A DNA stretch of 27,715 nucleotides, taken from IMG/VR virus record IMGVR_UViG_3300002231_000345, positions 2,510 to 30,224 of that record; one strand, written 5' to 3'. A program made the position numbers and the translations under genes. This document shows, in pieces, positions 15,835 to 27,600 of the stretch. The DNA is from a virus. Numbering within the stretch: position 1 is the stretch's first letter; every line of letters starts with the position of its first letter. A model generated the notes under the pieces. That model saw only the letters and a list, made by a program, of their open reading frames with translations. It made no database searches and had not been told where the DNA came from.

Positions 15835-16343
15835 TGTCGTACAGCACGCCAGATAGCGCAGTTCGATACCTGAATGAAGAAACCAACTTCACTCAACAGG
15901 CGAAGGTTGGCCTTGGCGCTGAGTTCATCAACAACTATGTGCGGTCGAAGATGGCGAATGTGGATGTCGGCGGAGCCTTGGATAAAGTCGGGATGGGCAC
16001 TTACGCTAGTGGCATGGAGTTCAGCGGAATCGGCAACAAGCTGTCTGCTAATGTACTCGGCAAGGCCGCGGGGATGATGTCGCAGGCCGAGGTCCAGGCT
16101 AACGACATCAACCAGAAGGCCAAGGTCAACGCGCAGAACATTATGCTACAGCTCGCCCAGCACCAGGACAACATGCAGCTAGAGACAGACAAGCTCAATT
16201 CGCAGGGCGGTGGGTTATTTGGGGCCTTGACTACAGGTTTGTCAATCGCCTCTAGCCTTGAGGGCCTGGGCGCGTTTAAGCATCTGGGCGGGCTCAAGAA
16301 GTTCTTCGGAGGCGGCGAAAGCGCGATCAAAACGCTCTACTAA
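15834..16343 (+). CDS. Probable internal virion (ejection) protein B
   Basis: This encodes 169 residues with ATG 15834 (TAATG overlap; GGGGAG about 8 bases upstream). A long helical stretch centres on SQAEVQANDINQKAKVNAQN followed by Gln/Leu-rich QLAQHQDNMQLETDKLNSQ. The C-terminus is Gly-rich and hydrophobic (GGGLFGALTTGLSIASSLEG), typical of proteins that insert into or cross membranes. This pattern recalls small podovirus internal core proteins such as the T7 gp14 type, although I cannot show homology. It lies between ejection protein A and the lysozyme-bearing protein, with only 13 bases before the next start. Confidence 0.55.
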   Translation: MSYSTPDSAVRYLNEETNFTQQAKVGLGAEFINNYVRSKMANVDVGGALDKVGMGTYASGMEFSGIGNKLSANVLGKAAGMMSQAEVQANDINQKAKVNAQNIMLQLAQHQDNMQLETDKLNSQGGGLFGALTTGLSIASSLEGLGAFKHLGGLKKFFGGGESAIKTLY

Positions 16344-16356
16344 CAGGAGAGTAACC

Positions 16357-18633
16357 ATGGGTATCACACGCACTGACCTGGCCGCAATAGATAGCCTGAT
16401 CGCCCAGCAACAGAAGAACAAAAAGCTAGCGGCGGACCAGACCGACCGTGAGGCGCGTCTTCGTATGGCCGAGATGCAGGTGCGTAACAGCAACATGAAG
16501 ACGAAGATGGATATGGAGAAAACCAGATACGGGATGGTGAAGGACACTCTCCAGACGGCCATCCAGGTGTCTGACCACGAGCAGAAGCGTAGGCTAGACA
16601 AAGTAAATGTTCGATTGATGGAGGGGCAGATAGAACTTAACGCCGCGAAACTAAGTCAAACGAGACAAACTATGGTTCTCGATAAGGTCAAGGAGATGGA
16701 GAACTTCGTCGCAAGAGGGCAGGTGCAGTCAGCGAATATGGGCAAGGAGGCGAGTGGCTATGTTAATCTAGCCAACGGTGCTCTAGAGAACGCCTACGGC
16801 GCATACATGGACACCAGCATACCAGAATCGCCGACTGTAAGGAATACCTTCCTAGACGATTTTTATGGTGCGGTTACACAGAAAACCGGAGGGTCGTCGA
16901 ATAATACGAGGGACAGGTCTAACGCATTTAGCGACACGCTCACGGAGACATCGCGTATTCAATCGACTCTATTACGTGTTGTAGGGATAGAGACAAAGGG
17001 TTCAAAGGACGGGGGGAGCGTCGATGTCCAGGCCAGAGATGTAGTAGACAGGTCCGCAAGGATCAGCTTCATTGGCGGGATAGCCAAGCGGGCGCTTAGA
17101 TCGAAAAACGGTTATGCTAAAAACACGGCCAACATGATCTTAGACGGCATCAAGACATTGTCCGATAAGCGTAGCAAGGAGAACTACACCGAGGCCGATA
17201 TTAAGGAGATCAAGGCCGCTGAAAAGCAGATACAGGACAACTGGCAAAACCTATCCCCGTATGTAAAGGCGAATGGGGCATCGTTCCAGATTCTACAGTC
17301 TCCTGGTGACCCCACGGGCGGCAACAGCCTGGTGAATAATCTCATGACCTCCTATATGCCCAACGTTGGGATGTCGATGACTAACTACCTTATTAACAGG
17401 GACCATGCCGACAATATAGCGCGGAAGAAACGCGCTCTCGAACACAAAGACAGTGCTCTCTTAAATTCCGGGTTATCTATGTTGTCCAATATAACCGCGA
17501 TAGCCGCAAACGGTGGCAGTGTCGGGGATGCTGTGCAGGTGGCTACCGAAGGAAACAACGCCCTAGCTGACAAGCTCCACAGCGGAGTGGACGGCGGCGG
17601 TGGCAATGCTAGCGGCGCCTCCGATACGGCCAACACGGGCCAATCTGGGGCCACTCAGCCCGACAGGGCGGGCATTGCCGGCTCGCTGCATACAGGAGCA
17701 ACCGATACAACCCAGGTTAGTGTTCCCGATTCGTTGCAGATTGGCATGCCCGACACCACGCAGGCTAGTGTAGCGGATACAACCCGAGCTAGTGTAGCCG
17801 ATACGATGAGGGCAGGCGTAGCCGATACGATGCAAACTGCTCAGCCAGATACCATGGGTACCGTTCAGCCCGACACCACGCAGGCTAAATCAGCAGATGC
17901 GCTGTTAAGCCCGGGCCCGGGGAAAGGGACAACTGGTGGTTTTGATATTCCTGAGACACTAGCTAGACCCAAGGACGCCAATAACCCAGAGACAGCACAG
18001 GTTAATCCCGAATACAGAGCCGATAAGATCCCGAGTGAATATAACGGCTTAGCGCTGCATCGATTCCCTGGCTTTGAGGACTCTAATCTGCTACAGAAGT
18101 ACGGAGTGCCTGCAAGGCTCGCAAGGGCCTTGGCCCCGATATTATCCGTCATAAAGCGGGAGGAGAACAGGGTCGGCGGCTACGCTGCTTTCACCAAAAA
18201 CAACAAGGTGGTGTTGGAGGGTGCGTCCACTGGCGGCTATAATTACCCCACACTCCAAGAAGCCATCAATATTGAACGGTCTGGCAAGGCATCGCAATTC
18301 GGGCCCTATCAGTGGACGCCAATATTCATGGAAGACCTGAAGTTGCTCCATGTGAGTCCCGACACGGTGCTAACACCGAAGGTCCAAGATGTTCTTACGG
18401 CGATGCTGCTAATTAAACGCCATAAGATCGATAAGCATATATCACAAGGTGGAGAGAAAGGCATACTCGGGATGGCCGATGGCCTATCAACTTTATTCGC
18501 CAGTATGCCCGGTGATGAAAGCGGCTTATCCAAATATCACGATGTTGGCAGTAACATGGCGAAGATCAGCTGGAACGAGTTCCTCAGTTATATTAGGATG
18601 TCGATGGGCGCTTACAAGAAAGGTGACATCTAA
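16357..18633 (+). CDS. Internal virion protein with C-terminal lysozyme-like domain
   Basis: This encodes 758 residues. The open frame extends back to 16258, but ATG 16357 follows AGGAGA (16345-16350) at good spacing and lies after the previous stop, so it is preferred. Residues 1-130 are a long charged coiled coil (LRMAEMQVRNSNMKTKMDME and on). A helical middle follows to about 430, then a Gly/Ala/Ser linker and eight 8-residue repeats (about residues 449-512). The C-terminal 170 residues look like a lysozyme-fold muramidase: IKREENRVGGY with candidate catalytic Glu602/603, ASQFGPYQW (residues 645-653) matching the A-x-G-x-YQ signature, and VQDVL (Gln677-Asp678) matching the usual QD. It would locally open peptidoglycan so ejection proteins and DNA can pass. 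The exact glycoside hydrolase family is not resolved. It overlaps the giant gene by one base. Confidence 0.65.
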   Translation: MGITRTDLAAIDSLIAQQQKNKKLAADQTDREARLRMAEMQVRNSNMKTKMDMEKTRYGMVKDTLQTAIQVSDHEQKRRLDKVNVRLMEGQIELNAAKLSQTRQTMVLDKVKEMENFVARGQVQSANMGKEASGYVNLANGALENAYGAYMDTSIPESPTVRNTFLDDFYGAVTQKTGGSSNNTRDRSNAFSDTLTETSRIQSTLLRVVGIETKGSKDGGSVDVQARDVVDRSARISFIGGIAKRALRSKNGYAKNTANMILDGIKTLSDKRSKENYTEADIKEIKAAEKQIQDNWQNLSPYVKANGASFQILQSPGDPTGGNSLVNNLMTSYMPNVGMSMTNYLINRDHADNIARKKRALEHKDSALLNSGLSMLSNITAIAANGGSVGDAVQVATEGNNALADKLHSGVDGGGGNASGASDTANTGQSGATQPDRAGIAGSLHTGATDTTQVSVPDSLQIGMPDTTQASVADTTRASVADTMRAGVADTMQTAQPDTMGTVQPDTTQAKSADALLSPGPGKGTTGGFDIPETLARPKDANNPETAQVNPEYRADKIPSEYNGLALHRFPGFEDSNLLQKYGVPARLARALAPILSVIKREENRVGGYAAFTKNNKVVLEGASTGGYNYPTLQEAINIERSGKASQFGPYQWTPIFMEDLKLLHVSPDTVLTPKVQDVLTAMLLIKRHKIDKHISQGGEKGILGMADGLSTLFASMPGDESGLSKYHDVGSNMAKISWNEFLSYIRMSMGAYKKGDI
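17701..17892 (+). repeat. Eight tandem 24-bp units encoding an octapeptide repeat
   Basis: Eight consecutive 24-base units encode (P/A)DT(T/M)(Q/R)ASV-type octapeptides: TDTTQVSV, PDSLQIGM, PDTTQASV, ADTTRASV, ADTMRAGV, ADTMQTAQ, PDTMGTVQ and PDTTQAKS, trailing into ADALLS. The third and eighth units share 17 identical starting bases. The array links the helical part of the internal virion protein to its lysozyme-like domain. It probably acts as a flexible or extended spacer whose unit number could vary. Confidence 0.85.
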
Positions 18634-21600
18634 TGCCGGGTACCCTGGGACAGCCTCTAGGCGCACCTGCCGGGACACAGGATTCGCAGATCCAAGACTA
18701 CTTGATGTCCGTAATCGAGTCGTCGGGCGTGTCGTTCAACAAGGACGATCTCAAGAAGAAGTTGCAGGAGGCGTATGCCGCTGGCGTAAGCCGTGGCGAG
18801 TTGGTGCCAGGTAAGCTGACGCCGGAGGACATGGCTACAGCCCTATATTCCGTCAATCAGGCTTATGGCTCTATCGCCATGCGCCAGCTACAAGTGGACA
18901 CCACCAGCACGAACATGAACGGCAGTGTCGCCCCAGCGGCATTCGCCAACGGGATAGGCCGAGCTGGTGCGGCTGAGTTCAACCCACGCCGTATTGCTCT
19001 TAATGCCACATACAGGTCCGATTCCGGCTTCGGTGACACCGTCAAGGATGCAGGTCTTGCTCTTGCCTACCATCTGGTAGACAGCGCCAGCCTGGGGCTC
19101 ATGGGGGCCCTGGGTAGTGTGCTGAAGAAGACCGGCGTTACCGACAAGAACTTCTGGACCGAGACTAGCTTCCTCGCCGACGCCAAAGAGACACACACCA
19201 AGCTAGGCAAGCTCGGAGCACTCACAGGAGAGGGTCTTGGCTTCTTGGCCCCGGGCGCCGCAGGTAAGCTGGTCAAGGTCGCTGGTAAGGGCCTCCAGGC
19301 TGCCGCTGCTGCAGGCAAAGCGGTCGAGGCGGTCAAGGGGGCGGAAGAGGCGACAAAGGGCGGCAACGCGCTCCTGAGGGCCGCTAAATCGCTAAGGAGC
19401 ATGGAGGCAGAGGCAAAGATCGCTAGCGATGTGAATAAGCTTAGGTCGTCTGCCCGTGGAGCGGCTGGCGGCGTTGGAACGGCCTTGAGCATGACTGCCC
19501 GGAGTGCGTCTTACGGGGCGGGCACAGCCCTGAAGGCAACAGGTGAGGTCGTATCAAAAACACTGTCGGGGCCGCAATACCTGCTCGGGTTGCCGGTAAG
19601 GGGCGTTCGCTGGGCTAGGACTGTAGGCAACAAGGCGGTTACGAAAGCCGCTGTCGATGTGTCCAAGAGTGTAGCTAAGGAGGCGGTGGCAAAAGGCCTG
19701 ATCGACGGCAAGGACGCTGTCACAATCGAAAAGCTCGTCAGGAAGACCGCAGGTAGCCGGGGGATAAAGGAGTCTATCCTCGGTGGGAAGATGGGCGTAG
19801 CGCCATGGAAGCTGGTCCGTGGTGAGTCCCAGAACATCACCATCGACAGCATGAGCATCTTCCGAAGCAAGTTCTTCGATAAGCTCGTCAAGGAAGGAAT
19901 TGACAAGGAAAGTGCTAGCGTACTAGCAGACAAGGCCACTGCCGGGTTAGTCGAGGGTGCGGCTGAGCATGCCCCGAAGTCGCTGGCCGAAATAGGTTTG
20001 AGCACAGGCCTAAACAAGGGCTGGGGTAGCAGGGCTACTGCGCTGGCCTTCAGCGGCGCAATGGTGGAACATGGCCTTGAAGGCGCCCTCAACCTCGCTA
20101 CATTTGGCTCTTTTCGCAGGTTCAGCGACGCCATGGCATACGCTGATGTCAAGCGTGAGTCCTGGGGGGAGTTGATGTCGTTTGCCGGTAGGCGAGCAGC
20201 TGGGGTAATCGACGATCAGGGGAAGGATGTGACCCTCCCGCACAACGCCCTCCTCCACGATATGGCAATAGGCGGAATCTTCCATACAGGCGCGGGCCTC
20301 AAGTTCCTGAAGGTGTCTGGCGAACGATCAGATGCCTTCGGTAGGGCCGTGTCTAAGTATTTCAGGCCGACAAAGGGTTTCGCGGCGTCATTGAATGGCG
20401 GCATGGAGCTGGCGTTTAAGCGTATCGCTGTGGCGACGGGTATCGATGGCCTGGAGAACATGACCTATGGGGAGTTCATCAAGACCCTGGAGAAGCGGAA
20501 GATCAAGGGCCTGCCAGCTCTCGTGAAGGCCTTTGTCCCCAACTACGAGAAGCTCTCGGACGAAAAGCTCCGTGTTCTAGGACTGACTGCGCTCTCGGCG
20601 GCGGAGAAGACAGACCCGCTCGCACAAGCCTATCTCTACAAGATGGGGACATCACTAGAGACAGGTATCAATTTCAACACCATCAAGGCTGATCTTATCT
20701 CATGGCTGGACACAAATGCCGAGACTCAGTTGCGGCAGTATGTGGGTGATAGTGCGGCGGCATTGAGGTCCGACATCTTCAAGGGATTAGGAACAGCGGC
20801 ACTTATCGGATGGACTACCGGCGGACACAACTATTGGGGCAAGAACATCCTGGGGAAAGACAACGGCTATGGAAGCGCCCTGGACTCCTCAATGCTCCTC
20901 TCAGCGGCGTTCGCCCTACAGTCGGGGTTCACGGGCGCATGGGGTGGATCGTTCGCTAAGGGTGTATATGACAGCGCCAGAAGGAGCGAGCGGAACGGCG
21001 AAAGAAACTACTTGATCAACCTGCCCGAGTTCGATGATGCAAGTGACTATACACGGAACCCGTTGCCAGCGGGGTTACGCAAGAAGGTTATGCCGGGGCT
21101 ATCGGATAAAGAGATCCTGCGTCAGCGCAATATGGAGCTCCTTCATGCCATGGGTGTTCCCGGGGCCCGGTATATGTTCGCAGATGCGAAGTACATGTAC
21201 GGGGTTATCAACTCCCCGGTGCAAGCGGCTATCCTCAAAGCCAAGCGTCGCGGCAAGGGCGCCCCGAAGTCCGATGTGACCACACGGTTCCTCGACGATG
21301 TCGGCAGAGAGAAGGCCAAGCTCGACGCCAAGCTGGACTCGCCGGAGGTTCAGGCCGCTATCAGGGACTACAACGAGAGCGTCAAGAACCACGGACCCGC
21401 CAGTGTAGATTCGATCGAGCCGAAGGAAGTCGCCGTAGCTATCGGCCTATTGAACCGAATGAACCAGCTCGGGCTGGAACTGCCCCCGTCACTGCAGAAG
21501 CTAGCGGAAATGTCCCTGCATCTTAGGGACACCGCGCAGAAGCGGCTTGAGGAAGAATCCAAGGTCAGCGGTGAGGACATAGACATGAGCATCGCTAGGC

Positions 21601-24600
21601 TCATGGATAGCGCCGTCAACGACGAAGAGCTTAAACAAGAATCAATCCTGGTTACCTTGGCCATGCGCGAATACATGAAGAGCAACAACTTAGTGGCCCC
21701 TGGCGACAGCCCCCAGGTCAACGCGGACAGTATTGCGCGGCTGTTCTTCTATGAGAAGAATAAGGGCATATCTATCGTCAAACAGGCCTCTGACGCGGCG
21801 GCATACGAGATAGCTACGCTACTGAACATCCCGCAAACGGACGCCCTGCGTACCATCACCACGAAAAACATCAGCTTCGAAGGCGATAATACGGCGGACC
21901 ATGCGCAGTTGCAGCTTTCGGTAAACGGCATACAGAACATCGTCCAGGCGACCCGAGGAACCTCCTCTGTATTCGAGGCCGGCGGTGTGACTATCGACCT
22001 GGGTACACGCGCCGAGTTCGATAAGGGTAATCTCAATGCGGATACCGCCAGGATATTCGACATCAACCTTGAAGAGTATCGCAATGCGGCGGACCCGAAG
22101 ACCCGTGACCAGGAATACCTAGACCTCGCCTGGGATCTGTATCAAGAGAAGGTCAAGGCGTTTCGCGACAACATGGAGAGCACTGTAAGCAAGTTCGAGG
22201 ACAGCTTGTCTGGTGCTGGCTATGGCTACTTCGAGAACGCCTACTTGGCTGCGAATGTCATCGTCAGGGATATGTCGTACATCAAGAGCAACCTGGTACT
22301 TTCTGTCTCACAGCACGGGGATGCTGTCACCGCCGATGGGCAGAGCTGGATGGACATGGAGACCATCCAGGCCAACCTGGTTAAGACTGGCCGGTACCCG
22401 CTGTTGATCGACAGCCCCCTGCCCAACGAGCCCGGCATTAAGTATCTCCCCCCTATCAACGAGAAGGAGTTGGTCAAGAGCCTGGGTGGCGGCGCCGATG
22501 CGGTTAAGAAGGTGGACTTCATCAAAAGCCTCTTCGGGTTTATCGCCCTGGACAAGTCAGGCAACATCGTGCCCATCAACACCTACGAGTTGGCAGACAG
22601 AATCGCCAACAATCTCGGTGGCAAAACCAAGGCAGGAGTCAGCCCGGTAGAGATTACCGATAAAGAGCAGGTCGCATGGATCTTCAAAACACAGCAGTTG
22701 CTCGATAGGGACGGGAATCTTTTTGACGGCAACATGAGCGACTTCCTCAAGAAGAGCGGCCTGTTGACTGGCGTTACCGGGATGGACAGAGAGAGCTTCG
22801 GCGCTGTCAGCAGAATGCGGATGGCCGGTGCCTCCCCGTTGACGCATCGGCTTCATACCCTGATAGAATCTCTCGGCTTAATTGTCAGCCACAATAACCG
22901 GAAAATCTTTATCGGGCCCAAGCGGTTTGCTGAAACCAGCATCATCGATAAGGCTGGGCCTGAGCTTGAGGCCGAGGGTAAAGACCTTGGAGATTTCGAG
23001 GGCGCTACACGGTTTGCCGATGCGGCTCCTGACAACCCACAGCTTCCTGATTACATCGAGGTGTTGAAGACCTACTTTGGCGAGAACCGCCAGGCGTTCG
23101 ACCTGATCGACGCACTGCCTAAAGAGGCGCGGGCCATCCTCGACAACGCCCTTATCGAGATGATGGACATCGGGTTGGTTCACAGCATCGACTCCGCGGG
23201 CCTGAAGTCCGTAGAGGCCGAACAGGGTGTGGCCATCTTCGCCCCGAACAAAGCGGGAGAACGCGAGCTCAACGCCCTGGTAGACGGGATCATGCTGGAG
23301 ACAGAGAAGTATTACGAGGACATCGCCGCGAATGTATCAACGGTGGTGGATAATCTCAGGAACTCATTCAAGAGCGGTAAGCTGAAGGTCGCATCGGTAA
23401 AGCTTGAGAATGCCGTGATGCTTCTTGAGCGGTTTGCCAAGACTGGTGACCGACGCCTGTACAGAAAGGTAGCCGCGCTGTTGGCCGACGCTGAGATCAT
23501 CAAGTTCAAGTCGAAGGTCACGAAGGGCGGCAAGACGGTAGGCCTCAAGACGACCCGTATCAAGCTCAAGGAGACATGGAGCGCCAAGAAGGTCGTAGAT
23601 GCTATAGAGAAGCTGGCTGTATTCGGACAGGACTACAACATCGCTAGAACAGCAGAGCCCTACGAGGACTACAAGGCCAACGCCGAAAGGGTAAGGCACC
23701 AGATCAATGAGCTGGAGGAGGATCTCAAGGACTCCCCCGGTCGATCCACATACGGGCATATCAGGAGCAACCTCGGCCTCAACAAGTCACAAGAGGAAGT
23801 GTTCGATGCGGAGGCCCAGCGAACCGTTCGGGCCCATACAGGATCTCGCGATGAGCTTATCACCAAGATGCGCACATTGCTGGAGCAAACCGTAGGCGAC
23901 AGAAAACCTGCCAAGGGGGATAAAAGCGGCAGGGACATGATCGATGAACTCACGGACTACGACATTCAGGGAATTATTAGTCACCTGAGCGACATCGAGG
24001 AGCAGACCTTTGTAAGCCTGGAGCGCTATTCTCATTCGGGCACCATTCACCCTGCAGACGGACCAGATGCAATAGCAAGGAATGCTGAGGCCGATGGCAG
24101 GCCCGACATCAACGGAAAGCCGACACTCGGAGCAGAGGAGGCGAAAGCCACAGGGAAGCTTGGCCTGGAAGAGGCTAGCTCCGCTACATCCAAGGGTGAT
24201 GCACCTCGCCCGTCGGCCCATGCTGGTAGCGTAGAGGGTGACGCCGTAGTGAGGAAGGAGTGGAAGGCGCCAGACGCCGCCTCACGGCTCTCTCAGACAT
24301 CGGGGCTGCCCGTGGTTCGGATTAGCAACATGGACTCGCGTAGGGGCATGCCACGGCCTCTGACGGCAAGTGGAGAGGCGGTCCAGAAGCTACAGCAGGC
24401 ACACTGGGAGGGCCAGAAGAGCGGAAACACCGTTACCTATGTCAATCTCAACAGGCTAGGCGGTGTGGAGCACCCGACCAAGGCTCGTCCTGACGAATAT
24501 CGTGGGATTCTGGTACCTGTGCCCGGGACCGGGACTATCCACAACTGGCTGTTGCCTAATGTCGATACCGTTGAGGCATTTGTTAAGCACCTGGACACAC

Positions 24601-27600
24601 TCCGCAATGCCTATGAGCCGCTGATCGGAGACAGCAAGGACGCGGCTGATCTGATTAGGTTTATCGGGTCGAAGGAGGACGCGGAGAAAGCGGACAAAAA
24701 CGGGGCCATCATCAATGAAGACGGAGAGGTAGAGCGTGTGGTCCCGGTTCTCGCCCAGGTCTCACACTTGCTCAATAAGAGCATAAGCGAGCTAAGATCT
24801 AATACGGAATTTCTCGAAGCGGTTGACGGCGCAGAAGAACCGTTCACCAACTGGGAGCGCCTTGTTGGGGCTACGGTATTCCATAGCCAGGTAGGTGACG
24901 AAGGGGTTAGGAGCTATCTCGCTATAGGAGAAAAGGGCTCCGAGGCGCTGAACCCGCTTATCCGCCGGCAACTGGTATTCGGTCGCAATGGGTCATATCT
25001 CGATAATGAGTCTGTAAATTGGGCCCTTGATCGTGTGGCGGATGGTGAGAATAGGCGCCGTAGGACGGAGACTATTGACGGAGAAGAGAAGGTAACGCTC
25101 AGGCCATACACCGAAATGGAAATGAACGGCCATTATACAGATAGTGATGGCAATACTGTCCTTAGAATATTGCTTATCGACAATACTGAAGACACCGGCC
25201 TGAGGTCCGACTCTACACTATCTGCGGATAGGCTTGGTGTATTCCAGGGAGACGGTGATGCGGGGCTGAGAAGCGCATACATGGACGGTGTGGTTGCCTC
25301 TAACGGCATAGACCCCACGGAGCCAGTAGGTGCTGTTAAACTAGGGTACATTGCTCAGGGATTCGCCGGTAAGTCGGACACCACCTATCAGCCTGAGTTC
25401 GAGAATATCGGTGCATCGTCTGGTACGGCAGGATACATCGCGGTTGACACAACGAAATACAACTTCCTGGGTGTTAAGCCCGCGAAGTTCCGTATCTATG
25501 GCGATGATGGAATAAGTGTCGAAACATCCAACCATGCGGAGGTCTATCGGGCTGAAGCTGCGGGTAAAAGGGTGGAGGTGCTGAACCCCGAGGAGGCTAT
25601 TCTACATATCAAAGCCAAAGACATAAGGTTCCAAATGGAAGTTACACCCAAAGTCGAGCGGGCAACGGTCACGCATTCTGTATCGTCATATTTAGGCAAG
25701 GACGCCCTTGAGGAGTTTGTAGCGAGGGCTGGGCAGAAACACGGCGAGATCGTGAATCTGTTCACTTCTGTGCTTGGCGGGAATAGCCCGATGAAGGCCC
25801 GGGCCGCAAGGGACATGTTGCTGGACCTGTATGACCCGGAGAAGCTACACCCAGAAGACAGAAGCGACATGGATGTGATCGTCACATACCTGAAGGCTCA
25901 TCCGCTCAATAGCCCCTACGAGATCGGTGGGGCCAAAAAGGTGATGCAGTACCTTATGAGTAGGATCATGGAGACTCACGGCTTCAGGTCAGTAACGAAA
26001 GCAGGAAGTAAGGGGGCCGCGGTTCCCGGGTACCATAACGCCACTAGAGAGGGTGGCATGTTTATCTCTCATGCGGACAGGTCGATAACTGTCCCATTGA
26101 GTGATGCTGTGCTGACGGTCTATATTGATCCGATGATCTCAGGCAGGCGCGACGAGACACACGCGAGAGTCCATGACCTGAACAAACAGTCGGTTGGCAT
26201 TGACGATATAAATGAGCATGAGCGTAGCGCGCGGCCCGTAACCGGAAAACACGATACAGGCAGAAATCACTGGTTCCACCAACTGCTCAGGGCGACCGAA
26301 ACAGGCGAGCATAGTTGGTTCTATAGCCTGCTCAAAGAGACACGGCGCAAGATCAACTACAAGGAAGAGGGCCTATCAAAAGCCGAGCGTGAAATCAGGG
26401 AACGAAACCACATTAGGCTCAGGTCGGCTACTGGAATCGCAAGCCACCACGCACCATTGCTTAGGGCGTTGGCACTTGTCGGGGATGTGCCATTTGAAGG
26501 CGTCAGAAATAAATCCGGCATTGGGGATAAGCGCGGCCTTGGCGAGCTTGCTGGGGACTTTGTGTCTCATGTGATGTCCGGCAGAGCGGGCAAGGCACAG
26601 GCAGATGGGGAGACACTAAAGAAGTATGTACGGCACTTGAAGCGTGGCGTCAATGATGCCGATAGGGCTGTGATTATCGAGGACATCGACAGGCTGATCA
26701 AGCATGCGACAGACGGCTCACTGCGTGGATCCACAGAGGCCGGGCATATCGGTCTAGGTGGCTTAATGGATATTCAGAACATAGCCGCAGGACGCCGTGT
26801 GCGGAATGACGACGAGGCTGGCGGCGTTAGGTTCCAAACCAGGGGGGCAAACTACAGGAAGCTGTTCAGGGACAATGCTGGTGACATCGTTCCAGGTCTG
26901 GAAAACTACGACACATTCACCAGCCACGGAGTTCTGGCTTCTGCTCACAGGTCGCCCACACAGCAACCCAACGATTTGATGCCGATAGTCGTTCAGGGAA
27001 CCCTCAACAGGGAGTATGGCCGTCAGCTTATCATGAACCATCGCGATGTGGTGATGGGCGAGGGCGATTACGATAAGGATCTTTTCAACTACTGGTTCGA
27101 CAACGGGCCAAAGATGGTGTCGCATCTTATGGGCATCAGGAACATCGCTGGCGGCACATCTGAGCCCGGGCTGAAGCCGCTCTACCCTACAGTACCTATC
27201 CGCAACTACAACCCGCTAGCGGCCCCACAGAACATCTCTAACCGCGATGACATCAGGTATGCTCGCAGTATGGAGTTGGCGCAGAAGGGCCGAGGTATGG
27301 TCATCGGCGCCAGGAATGTAGGCCTAGCGTACCTGCGGAAGGGCTTCCGTGCGGAATGGATGCACAACGGCCACATATACCGGCTTGTCCCGAAATACGA
27401 CAAGGTGGACTTCGGCAACAAGGACCTGGTACGGGCGTTGGGAGAGATCTCAAGGCTGGTGCAGGATCACCTGGATACGAAGAAGGGACTCATACCCGAA
27501 GAGCTGTTGAAAATAGACCATCTTATGTTCGTGTTCGACAGGCTATTCAAGATAGAGCAAGAGGACTTCCCGGGTCATGTTGTCTCTGGCGGCAATGTGT

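Noticed and set aside
19511-20152. Minus-strand open frame of 213 codons opposite the giant gene
   Set aside because: Ser/Ala/Leu/Pro-rich shadow of Lys/Ala/Gly codons on the plus strand; no convincing start site or neighbour supports it.
25251-25259. GDGD (Asp2207, Asp2209) as a catalytic DFDGD-type motif
   Set aside because: It lies before the first-barrel-like GIDP..AVKLG segment and has no R-x-PTQ element upstream; the DYDKD at 27066-27080 is in the expected place.
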